64,000 bases of DNA from Paraburkholderia sp. SOS3 (lineage in GTDB: Bacteria; Pseudomonadota; Gammaproteobacteria; Burkholderiales; Burkholderiaceae), in NCBI RefSeq assembly GCF_001922345.1, contig NZ_CP018811.1, positions 4,402,001 to 4,466,000 of the forward strand, in the 5' to 3' direction. Each line of letters opens with the position of its first letter. Position 1 is the first letter of the stretch. Positions 25,724 through 34,852 of the stretch are shown piece after piece. Under the pieces are notes generated by a model, which was not told where the DNA came from, made no database searches, and saw only the letters and a program-made list of their open reading frames with translations. The translations under genes and the position numbers were made by a program.

Positions 25724-26716
25724 GTGGAACTGCGCGCGCTTCGCTATTTCATCGAGGTCGTCCGGCAACAAAGCTTCACCGTCGCTGCCGGGCAGATGTA
25801 CGTGACGCAGCCCACCATCAGCAAGATGGTGAAGGCGCTCGAAGACGAAATCGGCTCGCCGCTGCTGTTGCGCGACGGCCGCCAGATGGTGCTGACCGAT
25901 GCCGGCCGGATCGTCTATCAACGCGGCCAGGACGTGCTCGCCGCGCAGGCGCAGCTACAGAAAGAACTCGACGACCTCGGCACACTCGGCCGCGGCACAC
26001 TGACCATCGGCATTCCGCCGATGGGCGGTGCGCTGTTCACGCCGGCCATCGCCGCATTCCGCCAGCGCTATCCGAAGGTCGAACTGAAGCTGATCGAGGA
26101 AGGCTCGCGCGCCGTCGAAGCGGCGCTGATCGACGGCGAACTCGAACTCGGCGGCGTGCTGCTGCCGGTCGATCCCGAGAGGATCGACGCGCTGCCGATG
26201 ACGCGTCAGCGCCTGTGGCTCGTCGCGCGCAAAGGCTCGCGCTGGGACGCGCTGAAACAGGTGCCGCTCGCCGATCTCGCCGCCGAGCCGTTCGTGTTCT
26301 ACGGCGAAAGTCTCGCGCTCAACGATGTCGTGCTGCACGCGTGCCGCGCCGCCGGCTTTGCACCGGGCATCGTGAGCCGCAGCGAGCATTGGGACTTCAT
26401 GGTTGCGCTGGTGCTGGCGGGCGTCGGCATCGCGCTGCTGCCGGCGCCGTACTGCCGCCGGCTCGATGCGGCGGAATTCACTTGCCGGCCCGTCGTCGAG
26501 CCGGAAATTCTGTGGGAAATCGCGATCGGCTGGCGGCGCAACGGCTACCTCTCGCACGCCGCGCGCGCATGGCTCGATGTTGCACGCGAGACGCTGCGCG
26601 GGCAGTCCGGCGACGACTTCATGCATGCGCCGGCGCTCGGGATCGTGATGAGCGGCGCGGCGGCGATGCCGGTCGGAACCGCAACCCACGAGGACGACGG
26701 CAGCGTCAGGAAATGA
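25724..26716 (+). CDS. LysR family transcriptional regulator (CidR-like)
   Basis: A 330-residue LysR-type regulator. The N-terminal winged helix is clear: LRYFIEVVRQQSFTVAAGQM, then VTQPTISKMVKALEDEIG and LLLRDGRQMVLTDAGRIVYQRG (about residues 6-70). It is followed by a co-inducer-binding domain starting GTLTIGIPPMGGALFTP. The gene starts with GTG 25724, with GGGAG seven bases upstream. The last 35 residues are an unusual extension beyond the end of the effector domain. Being divergent from lrgAB it is likely their activator, responding perhaps to acetate or pyruvate as CidR does; the ligand is an inference. Confidence 0.87.
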   Translation: MELRALRYFIEVVRQQSFTVAAGQMYVTQPTISKMVKALEDEIGSPLLLRDGRQMVLTDAGRIVYQRGQDVLAAQAQLQKELDDLGTLGRGTLTIGIPPMGGALFTPAIAAFRQRYPKVELKLIEEGSRAVEAALIDGELELGGVLLPVDPERIDALPMTRQRLWLVARKGSRWDALKQVPLADLAAEPFVFYGESLALNDVVLHACRAAGFAPGIVSRSEHWDFMVALVLAGVGIALLPAPYCRRLDAAEFTCRPVVEPEILWEIAIGWRRNGYLSHAARAWLDVARETLRGQSGDDFMHAPALGIVMSGAAAMPVGTATHEDDGSVRK

Positions 26717-26764
26717 CGCCGACACCCGTCATGTGCGCCGGGTATCGTAATGGTTAACCTTTCA

Positions 26765-26793
26765 TTGGCGTTACAAAGCAGCCTACCTAGAAT
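26765..26793 (+). promoter_or_regulatory. Candidate promoter for the TRAP operon
   Basis: TTGGCG (26765-26770) and TAGAAT (26788-26793) are 17 bp apart and match sigma-70 consensus at four and five of six positions. The dctP start lies 90 bp downstream. Confidence 0.4.
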
Positions 26794-26883
26794 GCAGTGG
26801 CAGCTGAACGGCCGATCGGGTGGCGGGCGATAGCTCGCTGGCCGGCGGCGTCGTGCGGCGAAACAGGTTCTGGGGAGACAGCC

Positions 26884-28029
26884 GTGGCCACGTCCGACAG
26901 GAAAAGAAAGAGTGAACCGGCGCGCCGAAAATTTCTTCGACGCGCGTCCGCTGGGGCGGCGGCCGGCGCCACAGCGGCGGTATCGCTGGGCTTTCCGGCA
27001 ATCGTGAAAGCACAAGGCCCGACCGTAATGCGCTGGCAGAGCACGTGGCCGCAAAAAGACATCTTCCACGAGTACGCCGTCGACTTCGCCGGCAAGGTCA
27101 ATACGATGACCGGCGGCGACCTGAAGATCGAGGTGTTGCCGGCCGGTGCCGTCGTCAAGGCGTTCGATCTGATCGATGCGGTCAGCAAGGGCACGCTCGA
27201 CGGCGGCCATGGCGTGTGCGCTTACTGGTACGGCAAGAACTCGGCGCTGGCGTTGTGGGGCTCGGGCCCGGCGTGGGGCATGGACGCGAACATGCTGCTC
27301 GCCTGGCACAAGTACGGCGGCGGCAAGGAGTTGCTCGCGGAGATCTACCGCAACCTGAATCTGAACGTCGTGTCCTATCTGTACGGACCGATGCCGACAC
27401 AGCCGCTCGGCTGGTTCAAGAAGCCCATCACGAAGCCGGACGATCTCGCAGGCACAAAGTTTCGTACCGTCGGACTGTCGATCGACATCTTCACGGCGAT
27501 GGGCGCGGCGGTCAACGCGCTGCCCGGCAGCGAAATCGTTCCGGCGATGGACCGCGGCCTGATCGACGCCGCCGAGTTCAACAATGCGAGTTCGGATCGC
27601 CAGCTCGGTTTTCCCGATGTATCGAAGATCTGCATGTTGCGCAGTTTTCACCAGTGCTCCGAAACGTTCGAGATTCTTTTCAACAAACCGAAATACGACG
27701 CGCTGCCGCCGCATCTGAAGGCGATCATCGGCAATGCGGTCGAAGCGGCGTCGCAGGATATGTCGTGGAAGGCGATCGACCGCTATTCGAAGGACTACAT
27801 CGCGCTGCAGCAACAGGGCGTGAAGTTTTACGCGACGCCGAATGCGGTGCTGCAGGCACAGCTCAAGGTCTGGGACGAGATCGTCGCCAGAAAGGAGAAA
27901 GAGAATCCCGCGTTCAAGAAAGTCAACGATTCGATGCGCGCATTCGCCGAGCGCACGACGCGCTGGCAAAGCGACACGAACGTCGACTACCGGATGGCAG
28001 CCGCGCACTACTTCGGCAAAAAAGCATGA
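26884..28029 (+). CDS. dctP: TRAP transporter substrate-binding protein DctP (TakP/FcbT1-like)
   Basis: A 381-residue periplasmic TRAP receptor. The N-terminus is a Tat-type signal, RRKFLRR followed by a hydrophobic run ending VSLGFPAIVKAQ, so it is probably exported folded. The mature start MRWQSTWPQKDIFHEYA and the block ALALWGSGPAWGMDANMLLAW (with the WGxxPAWG-like ligand-site residues, about residues 120-140) place it with receptors for 2-oxo acids, lactate or chloroaromatic acids such as TakP and FcbT1. I chose GTG 26884, which has GGGGAG six bases upstream; an earlier GTG at 26797 has no Shine-Dalgarno and would bury the Tat motif. The substrate is most likely an organic acid. Confidence 0.88.
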   Translation: MATSDRKRKSEPARRKFLRRASAGAAAGATAAVSLGFPAIVKAQGPTVMRWQSTWPQKDIFHEYAVDFAGKVNTMTGGDLKIEVLPAGAVVKAFDLIDAVSKGTLDGGHGVCAYWYGKNSALALWGSGPAWGMDANMLLAWHKYGGGKELLAEIYRNLNLNVVSYLYGPMPTQPLGWFKKPITKPDDLAGTKFRTVGLSIDIFTAMGAAVNALPGSEIVPAMDRGLIDAAEFNNASSDRQLGFPDVSKICMLRSFHQCSETFEILFNKPKYDALPPHLKAIIGNAVEAASQDMSWKAIDRYSKDYIALQQQGVKFYATPNAVLQAQLKVWDEIVARKEKENPAFKKVNDSMRAFAERTTRWQSDTNVDYRMAAAHYFGKKA

Positions 28030-28062
28030 GGGATGTTCGCGGGCGACCGGTGTGAGCGATCC

Positions 28063-28698
28063 ATGCAAAAGCTACTGCTGCGTGTCGACGCGATCAGCAC
28101 ATGGGTAGGTCAGGCGTTCGCATGGCTGATCGTCGCGCTCACGCTGATGATTTCGTACGAGGTCTTCTCGCGTTACGCATTGGGCACGCCGCACGCATGG
28201 GCGTTCGATGCGGCGAACATGCTGTACGGCACGCTGTTCATGATGGCCGGCGCCTATACGCTGTCGCGCAACGGCCATGTACGCGGCGACGTGCTGTACG
28301 GCTTCTTTCCGCCGCGCGCGCAAGCGCTCGTCGATCTCGTGCTGTACCTCGTTTTCTTCATTCCCGGCACCGTCGCGCTCGTCTGGGCCGGCATTGCATT
28401 TTTCGGCGATTCGCTTGCGCAGAACGAACACTCGTCGATTGCCGCCGACGGCCCGCCGATCTACCCGTTCAAAGCCGTGATACCGATAGCGGGCGCGTTT
28501 TTGCTGCTGCAGGGCGCCGCCGAAATCGTGCGCTGCGCGATCTGCCTGCGGCGCGGCAACTGGCCACGACGCGCGGGCGATGTCGAGGAAGTCGACGTCG
28601 AGAAGCTCAGGCAGTCGATCGACGTGCCGGAGCGGGAAGTCGCGGTATCGGCGCCACACGCGAGTGACAGCACGACCGGCACACGGAGCGCACCATGA
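28063..28698 (+). CDS. dctQ: TRAP transporter small permease DctQ
   Basis: A 211-residue inner-membrane protein with four helices in the first 160 residues and a hydrophilic C-terminal tail. The conserved DctQ features VFSRYALGTPHAWAFDAANMLYGTLFMMAGAYTLSRNGHVRGDVLY (about residues 35-80), with its charged pair in HVRGDV, are clear. It pairs with DctM to form the Na+-dependent uptake unit. The start at ATG 28063 gives the expected short N-terminus; ATG 28033 is an alternative. It overlaps dctM by 4 bp (ATGA). Confidence 0.86.
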   Translation: MQKLLLRVDAISTWVGQAFAWLIVALTLMISYEVFSRYALGTPHAWAFDAANMLYGTLFMMAGAYTLSRNGHVRGDVLYGFFPPRAQALVDLVLYLVFFIPGTVALVWAGIAFFGDSLAQNEHSSIAADGPPIYPFKAVIPIAGAFLLLQGAAEIVRCAICLRRGNWPRRAGDVEEVDVEKLRQSIDVPEREVAVSAPHASDSTTGTRSAP

Positions 28699-30614
28699 GA
28701 AAAGAAGCGTGGTTCGGACTCTGTCTGATGGCGCTCGTGCTCGCCGCGATTGTCTCCCTGATGCCGGCGCCGTCCGCGATGACCAACGAGCATCTCGGCC
28801 TCCTGATGCTCGCGCTGATCGTGATCTGCATCATGCTCGGTTTTCCGACCGCGTTCACCTTGATGGGCATGGGCGTGCTGTTCGCGTGGCTCGCCTATCG
28901 AAGTGCGAGCCCCGAGCTGGCGGTCCGGCAGACGCTCGACCTGATGGTGCAGCGCGCCTACGGCGTGATGACCAACGACGTGCTGATCTCTATTCCGCTG
29001 TTCGTCTTTATGGGCTATCTGATCGAACGCGCCAACCTCGTCGCCCGTCTGTTCAGGAGCCTGCATCTCTCGCTCGCGCGCATTCCCGGTTCGCTCGCGG
29101 TCGCCACGCTCGCCACGTGCGCGATTTTCGCCACTGCAACCGGCATCGTCGGCGCGGTCGTGACGCTGATGGGGCTGCTCGCTTTTCCGGCGATGCTGAA
29201 GGCCGGCTACGGCACGCGGCTGTCGGCCGGCGTGATTACCGCCGGCGGCTGCCTCGGCATCCTGATCCCGCCGTCGGTTCTTCTGATCGTGTATGGCGCG
29301 ACCGCGGGCGTGTCGGTCGTGCAGTTGTATGCGGGCGCGTTTTTCCCAGGACTTATGCTCGCCGGACTTTACATCGTCTACACGATCGTCATCGCGAAGC
29401 TGCGGCCGGACCTCGCGCCGCCGCTGTCCGGGGACGAGCGTCGCGTGCCGTTGCCCGACTATGCGCAACACGCCACCGGTACGCGCCGCGCCGGTGCGCT
29501 GATCGCGCTGCTGCGCCTGTGGCTCGACGGGCGCAATACCACCGCGCCGCGACGGGTGCTCAACAGGCAAATCGCAATCGCGCTGATTCCCGCGATCACC
29601 GTGGTCGGTGCCGCGCTGCTCGGCTACCGCGCGTCGGTTGCGCCACCGCCGGCTCTGACCGCGGCCGCGCCGGTGGACCTCAACGAACGACGCTTTCTCG
29701 ACGAGTCATCGCCGTCGGGCCTCGACAGCCTGCAGGCGCCGCCGGGCGAGCCCGCAGCGGCCGATGCGGCCGCGCCGCGCCAGGCGGACGAAGCGGCACT
29801 CGCGGCGCCGCGCATGGAGAGTCCGGGCGCAGCGGACACCTCGAAACAACATGCGGCCGATCAACCGTCGAAGTGGTTCTGGATCAGCGTCGGGATCGCT
29901 GCGCTGCTGACGGTCGCTTTCTATCTATGGTTCGATTTTGCGCGCCTCGAAGTTTTCAAGATGCTGCTCGGCTCGTTTTTCCCGCTTGCCGCGCTGATCG
30001 TGGCCGTGCTCGGCTCGATCGTGTTCGGGTTCGCGACGCCGACCGAGGCCGCCGCCGTCGGCGCATTGGGAGGCACGGTACTCGCAGCGCTGTATCGGCA
30101 GCTGAATTTCACCGTCCTGAAGGAATCGGTGTTTCTGACCGCGAGGACCAGTGCGATGGTGTGCTGGCTTTTCGTCGGTGCGTCGATCTTTTCGGCGGCG
30201 TTCGCGCTGCTCGGCGGACAGGCGCTGATCGAGCGGTGGGTCCTGTCGATGCAATTGTCGGCGTTCGAATTCATGGTGCTGTCGCAGGTCATTATTTTTC
30301 TGCTCGGCTGGCCGCTCGAATGGACGGAGATCATCGTCATCTTCATGCCGATCTTTATCCCGCTGCTCGCGCACTTCAATATCGATCCGCTTTTCTTCGG
30401 CCTGCTGGTCGCGCTCAATCTGCAAACCGCATTCCTGTCGCCGCCGGTCGCGATGGCCGCCTTCTATCTGAAGGGCGTCGCGCCGCGGCATGTGACGTTG
30501 AATCAGATCTTCGCCGGCATGCTGCCGTTCATGGCGATTCAGATCGTCGCCGTCGTGCTGCTTTATCTGTTTCCCGCCATTGGACTGTGGCTGCCGTCGG
30601 TGCTGTATGACTGA
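28695..30614 (+). CDS. dctM: TRAP transporter large permease DctM with central insertion
   Basis: A 639-residue large TRAP permease. The N-terminal half (LGLLMLALIVICIMLGFPTAFTLMG, then YGVMTNDVLISIPLFVFMGYLIERA and TAGGCLGILIPPSVLLIVYG) and the C-terminal half (FGFATPTEAAAVGALGG and LQTAFLSPPVAMAAFYLKGVAP) are standard. Most DctM proteins have 420-450 residues. Here about 190 extra residues lie between the halves (about residues 235-430). They include two additional predicted membrane helices and a Pro/Ala-rich soluble stretch between them. Large permeases with such inserts are known in the chloroaromatic/2-oxo acid branch, so this is a subfamily trait rather than damage. Confidence 0.88.
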   Translation: MRKEAWFGLCLMALVLAAIVSLMPAPSAMTNEHLGLLMLALIVICIMLGFPTAFTLMGMGVLFAWLAYRSASPELAVRQTLDLMVQRAYGVMTNDVLISIPLFVFMGYLIERANLVARLFRSLHLSLARIPGSLAVATLATCAIFATATGIVGAVVTLMGLLAFPAMLKAGYGTRLSAGVITAGGCLGILIPPSVLLIVYGATAGVSVVQLYAGAFFPGLMLAGLYIVYTIVIAKLRPDLAPPLSGDERRVPLPDYAQHATGTRRAGALIALLRLWLDGRNTTAPRRVLNRQIAIALIPAITVVGAALLGYRASVAPPPALTAAAPVDLNERRFLDESSPSGLDSLQAPPGEPAAADAAAPRQADEAALAAPRMESPGAADTSKQHAADQPSKWFWISVGIAALLTVAFYLWFDFARLEVFKMLLGSFFPLAALIVAVLGSIVFGFATPTEAAAVGALGGTVLAALYRQLNFTVLKESVFLTARTSAMVCWLFVGASIFSAAFALLGGQALIERWVLSMQLSAFEFMVLSQVIIFLLGWPLEWTEIIVIFMPIFIPLLAHFNIDPLFFGLLVALNLQTAFLSPPVAMAAFYLKGVAPRHVTLNQIFAGMLPFMAIQIVAVVLLYLFPAIGLWLPSVLYD

Positions 30615-30693
30615 CACGCGCCGCGCCCCGGCGGCCATGCCCGCCCGGCGAGGAGCGGTCTGAGGCGCGGCCAATGGTGGAGAGGTCGATTCG

Positions 30694-31026
30694 ATGCCTG
30701 AACAGATCACGAAGTACCCGGATATCACCCTGCGGGTGCTGAAAGGGGCGGGAGCCGTGTGCGCAGAAGGCGCGCCGCAAAAAATTCTGACGCAATGCCC
30801 TGCCACGCGGTTCTGTGCGCTTCCGACCGGCGAGCTATGTATCTATGGCATCGACGAGATCAAGTCGATGACGCAAATCAGTGCGAGCGAGATCGCCGCT
30901 GCGGTTGCGCCGGAAAGTCAATCCGATGCGTCGCCGCTGTTCGCGACATGGTGGGTAGCGGGCGCCGTTCTTGGCGCCGGCCTGATCACGGGCTTCGTGT
31001 TCGGCAACTACCGGAAAAAGCGCTAG
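30694..31026 (+). CDS. Hypothetical protein with four cysteines and C-terminal membrane anchor
   Basis: A 110-residue protein I do not recognise. The N-terminal part (residues 1-60) is soluble and contains cysteines at 23, 35, 41 and 49, the last three in CPATRFCALPTGELC, which could bind a metal or form disulphides. Residues about 84-103 form one membrane helix, AGAVLGAGLITGFVFGNYRK, ending in a basic YRKKR tail. This suggests a protein with its C-terminus in the cytoplasm. A GGAGAGG tract precedes ATG 30694. It lies 79 bp behind dctM on the same strand and may belong to the TRAP operon. Codon use is like that of its neighbours. Confidence 0.7.
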   Translation: MPEQITKYPDITLRVLKGAGAVCAEGAPQKILTQCPATRFCALPTGELCIYGIDEIKSMTQISASEIAAAVAPESQSDASPLFATWWVAGAVLGAGLITGFVFGNYRKKR

Positions 31027-31080
31027 GACACGCACGCGGGTTGCCGGTCGGCGCCTGCTTCGCTCGAGCTCGCAACACGG

Positions 31081-32937
31081 TCACTCCAACGCTGCGGCCC
31101 CCGCGCGCCGCTCCTGCCGCAGCAGCACATCGCGGTAGATCCCCGCGCGTTTCGCCAGCTCGCCGGGCGCGCCGTCGTCGACGAGCCGCCCATGCTGGAT
31201 CACCACGATGCGATCGAAGTTGCGCAGCGTCGACAACCGGTGTGCGATCGCCACCACGGTGCGCCCCTTCATCAGCCGGTCGAGCGCCAGCTGGACGGCC
31301 GCCTCCGATTCGCTATCGAGCGCGGACGTCGCTTCGTCGAGCAGCAGGATAGGCGCATCCTTCAGGAACGCGCGCGCGATCGCAATGCGCTGCCGCTGCC
31401 CGCCGGAAAGCCGCGCGCCGCGCTCGCCGACCACCGTCTCGAGGCCATCGGGCAGCGAGCGGATCAGCTCGAGGCAGTTCGCGCGCTCGCAGGCCCGCAG
31501 CACTTCTTCTTCGCTCGCGTCGGGCTTGCCGTAGCGGATGTTTTCGAGCAGCGTCCGGTTGAACAGCGAGATGTCCTGCGGCACGACCGAGATCGCGTCG
31601 CGCACGCTTGCCAGACTCACATCGGAAAGGCGCTGGCCCGAAATCGCGACCGCGCCCGACGCCCTCGGCGGATCGAACGAACGTTGCAGCAGCGCGAGTA
31701 TCGTCGTCTTTCCGGCGCCGGACGGCCCGACGAGGCCGACGCGCTGCCCCGCGTCGATATGCAGGCTGAAGTGATCGAGCACCGGCCGGCGGCCCGGATA
31801 CGCGAACGTGACGTTTTCGAAGTCGATATTCGCGTCGCGGATCTGCAGCGCGGGCGCGCCGATCGCCTCCTCCATCTCGCGCGGCACGAGCAGCGTTTGG
31901 GCCGCTTCGGCAAGCCGTGCCACATGCTGGGTCAGGTCGACGAGCGCCACCGCGAGGTCGCGCGTGCCATGCAGGATCGAAAACCCGAGCGAGCTGACGA
32001 GCACGACGTCGCCGGTCGTCGCACGCCCTTGCGTCCACAGCCACAATACCCAGCCGAGCAGCCCCGCCGACAGCACCGCCGTCGCGAGCGCATGCAGCAG
32101 ACGCAGCTTCTCGAGGTAGCGCAGGCTCGTTTGTCGCGACGCCATCTCGCCGGCCAGAATCGAGTCGAGCCGCGCACTTTCGCGTTCGGTGGCGACGAAC
32201 ATCCTCACCGTCGCCATATTGCCGATCACATCGACGAGTTCGCCATCGACCGACGCCGCATCGGACGCGAAGCGCATATGCTTGCTGTTTCCCTTGCTGG
32301 CAAGCCAGAACAGGAATGCGGCCATGCACACCGAGATCAGCAGCAGCGCAAACGCCATCCACAGATTGACCCAGCCGAGCATGGCGATGGCGCCAAGCAC
32401 CGATAGCAGCGGCGGCAACGCGACCCATGCCACCGTGTTTTCGATCGAAAACACGGCGTTCGCCGTCGCCGATACGCGGCTTGCGAGCATGCCGGGCCGA
32501 ACGTCGGAAAAATACGCCGAAGAATGGCCGGTCACGTAACCGAACAGCTGACGCCGCACATCGCCCGTCACCGCGACGAAGGTCCGCACGCTGATCCAGC
32601 CCGAGACGCGCCAGAACAGGTTGTCGGCGAACAGCAGCACGACGATTACGACAAACGCGGCAATCACGCCGGCCGGGTGGGCGCGCCCGTGAGGCAACGC
32701 ATCGATCAGATTGCGGATCGCAAACTGCGACCCGAGCGAGCAGCCGACCGCGGCGACGATGCCGAGCAGAACGAGCGCATGCGCGACGGGGCGGCGGCCG
32801 ATATATTGCAGCAGCAGCAAAACCGGCTTTCCCGCATACCGCGTAAGCGTTTTCGCGCGGCGGCCGCGCGTGCGCGACGCACGCAGGTCATCTGCCGCGT
32901 TCTGTTTCACACTGCCCATTCCGAGGCTTTCCATCAT
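31081..32937 (-). CDS. ABC exporter, fused permease and ATPase (MsbA-like)
   Basis: A 618-residue half-transporter. The N-terminal membrane domain has six helices (about residues 35-330) and ends at a linker. The ATPase has ENVTFAYPGRRPVLDHFSL, Walker A GPSGAGKTT, the Q-loop VVPQDISLFNRTLLENIRYG, signature LSGGQRQRIAIARAF, Walker B ILLLDEATSALDSES and the H-loop AIAHRLSTL. It should work as a homodimer; the substrate (lipid, peptide or drug) cannot be read from the sequence. I placed the start at ATG 32937, of which 32934 and 32919 are alternatives, because the frame further upstream is divergent-gene shadow. It converges on the small cysteine protein gene. Confidence 0.85.
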   Translation of the reverse strand: MMESLGMGSVKQNAADDLRASRTRGRRAKTLTRYAGKPVLLLLQYIGRRPVAHALVLLGIVAAVGCSLGSQFAIRNLIDALPHGRAHPAGVIAAFVVIVVLLFADNLFWRVSGWISVRTFVAVTGDVRRQLFGYVTGHSSAYFSDVRPGMLASRVSATANAVFSIENTVAWVALPPLLSVLGAIAMLGWVNLWMAFALLLISVCMAAFLFWLASKGNSKHMRFASDAASVDGELVDVIGNMATVRMFVATERESARLDSILAGEMASRQTSLRYLEKLRLLHALATAVLSAGLLGWVLWLWTQGRATTGDVVLVSSLGFSILHGTRDLAVALVDLTQHVARLAEAAQTLLVPREMEEAIGAPALQIRDANIDFENVTFAYPGRRPVLDHFSLHIDAGQRVGLVGPSGAGKTTILALLQRSFDPPRASGAVAISGQRLSDVSLASVRDAISVVPQDISLFNRTLLENIRYGKPDASEEEVLRACERANCLELIRSLPDGLETVVGERGARLSGGQRQRIAIARAFLKDAPILLLDEATSALDSESEAAVQLALDRLMKGRTVVAIAHRLSTLRNFDRIVVIQHGRLVDDGAPGELAKRAGIYRDVLLRQERRAGAAALE

Positions 32938-33144
32938 CGCTGGATGACTCCGCGTCTGGCGATTTCGCACGCGCTTGCGTACAGGTGGCGGCGCCGCCCT
33001 ACCGTCCGCGTCCTCACCGTAGCAAGCCGCTCGCCTGACACCGCGCGTTCGCCATGCCGCCGCGCCGCTTCGAAAAATCACCACGGCAGCACGGGCCGCG
33101 CGACAATCGACGACGCTCGCCCACGTTGCAGACGGAGACCTCTG

Positions 33145-34839
33145 ATGGAAACATTCGGACCCGGCAACACGCACGAAGTGACAAATCAGGTACCGCCACT
33201 CGCCGGATACAACCTGTTCGCGAGCGACGCGGCGCTCGTCGCCGCGCTCGAACGCGAGGGCGCCGGCTGGCATCGCGCCGCGCTCGAACGCGACGGCGCG
33301 GCGTTGAGTTCGCCCGACATGCTCGCACTTGCCGAGCTCGCGAACCGCCACACGCCCGAACTGATCACGCACAGCCCGCGTGGCGAACGCATCGACACGC
33401 TCGAATTCCATCCGGCATGGCACACGTTACTGGCGCAACTGCGCCGCGCAGGCGTGCACGCGCTGCCGTTCTCCGACCCGCAGCCCGGTGCGATGGTCGC
33501 GCGTTGCGCGGCCTATCTGCTGCATGCGCAGGTCGAAGCGGGCGCTTTATGCCCGATCACGATGACCTTCGCGAGCATTCCCGTGCTGCAACGCGAACCG
33601 CACCTGTTTGCCGCGCTGCGCGACAAGCTTTACACGCGCGAGCACGACGCGCGCGACGTGCCGCTCGCGCAGAAGAAATCGATGATGATCGGCATGGGCA
33701 TGACCGAAAAACAGGGCGGCTCCGATGTGCGCAGCAACCGCACGCACGCGTTCGCGGCGCCGGAAGCGGGCGGCTCGGGACGCGGCGGCGAATATCGGCT
33801 CGTCGGTCACAAGTGGTTCTTTTCGGCGCCGCAGTGCGATGCGCATCTCGTGCTCGCGCGCACCGACGACCACGAAGGCGTCTCATGCTTCTTCGTGCCG
33901 CGTTTCACGCCCGACGGCGGCAAGAACGCGGTGCGCATCCAGCGTTTGAAGAACAAGCTCGGCAACCGCTCGAATGCGAGCAGCGAAGTCGAATTCTTCG
34001 ACGCGTACGGCGTGATGATCGGCGACGAAGGCCGCGGCGTGCCGACAATCATCGAAATGGCGAATTACACGCGCCTCGATTGCGCGCTCGGCAGCACCGG
34101 ACTGATGCGCGCGGCGCTCGTGCAGGCGATCCACCACGCGCGTCATCGCAGCGCGTTCGGCCGGCTGCTCGCCGCACAGCCGCTGATGCGCAACGTGCTC
34201 GCCGATCTGTCGCTCGAATCGGAAGCGGCGACCGTGCTCGTCATGCGCCTTGCACGCGCATTCGAAGACACGACCGGCACGCTCGAGGAACGCGCGTGGC
34301 GGCGCCTCGTCACGCCGGCGGCGAAATACTGGATCTGCAAGCGTGCACTCGAATTCACCGGCGAAGCGATGGAAGTCTGGGGCGGCAACGGCTACGTCGA
34401 AGAAGGGCCGATGGCACGCTTCTACCGCGAGGCGCCGGTCAATTCGATCTGGGAAGGATCGGGCAACGTGATGTGCCTCGACGTGCTGCGCGCGCTCGAA
34501 AAGGAACCGGAAGCAGCACAGGCGCTGCTGACCCAATGGCGCGGCGTCGCGCAACTGCACGCGGCGCGCGCGTCGGCACTGCCGGCCGCGCTCGACCGGC
34601 TGCTCGCGACGCTCGCCGCATCGCCCGACACGCGCGAAGCCGCTGCACGCCGTATCGCGCAGCAGCTGGTGCTGATCGCGCAGGCGGTGCTGCTCGTCCA
34701 GCATGCGCCGCCGCTCGTCGCCGATGCATTCATCGCGACGCGCATCGCGGACGGTTGCGGCGACAGTGGGCGTGTCTATGGGACGCTGCCGGCGTCGCTC
34801 GATCATGCGGCGATCGTCGGGCGCGCGTTTGCGGGGTAA
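33145..34839 (+). CDS. Acyl-CoA dehydrogenase family protein, AidB-like
   Basis: A 564-residue flavoprotein of the AidB branch of acyl-CoA dehydrogenases. The N-terminal AidB domain is followed by the FAD/substrate block MIGMGMTEKQGGSDVRSNRT, which is diagnostic of AidB. Then come YRLVGHKWFFSAP and the C-terminal helical domain with EVWGGNGYVEEGPMARFYREAPVNSIWEGSGNVMCLDVLRAL (about residues 412-453). AidB of E. coli is part of the adaptive response to alkylation and binds DNA; here no other ada genes are nearby, so an isovaleryl- or branched-acyl-CoA substrate is equally possible. GGAGA precedes ATG 33145. It is divergent from the ABC exporter. Confidence 0.87.
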   Translation: METFGPGNTHEVTNQVPPLAGYNLFASDAALVAALEREGAGWHRAALERDGAALSSPDMLALAELANRHTPELITHSPRGERIDTLEFHPAWHTLLAQLRRAGVHALPFSDPQPGAMVARCAAYLLHAQVEAGALCPITMTFASIPVLQREPHLFAALRDKLYTREHDARDVPLAQKKSMMIGMGMTEKQGGSDVRSNRTHAFAAPEAGGSGRGGEYRLVGHKWFFSAPQCDAHLVLARTDDHEGVSCFFVPRFTPDGGKNAVRIQRLKNKLGNRSNASSEVEFFDAYGVMIGDEGRGVPTIIEMANYTRLDCALGSTGLMRAALVQAIHHARHRSAFGRLLAAQPLMRNVLADLSLESEAATVLVMRLARAFEDTTGTLEERAWRRLVTPAAKYWICKRALEFTGEAMEVWGGNGYVEEGPMARFYREAPVNSIWEGSGNVMCLDVLRALEKEPEAAQALLTQWRGVAQLHAARASALPAALDRLLATLAASPDTREAAARRIAQQLVLIAQAVLLVQHAPPLVADAFIATRIADGCGDSGRVYGTLPASLDHAAIVGRAFAG

Positions 34840-34852
34840 GCGCGATCTCGCG

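Noticed and set aside
26797..26883. GTG at 26797 as dctP start
   Set aside because: No Shine-Dalgarno, and it would place 29 residues before the Tat signal; GTG 26884 has GGGGAG at proper distance.
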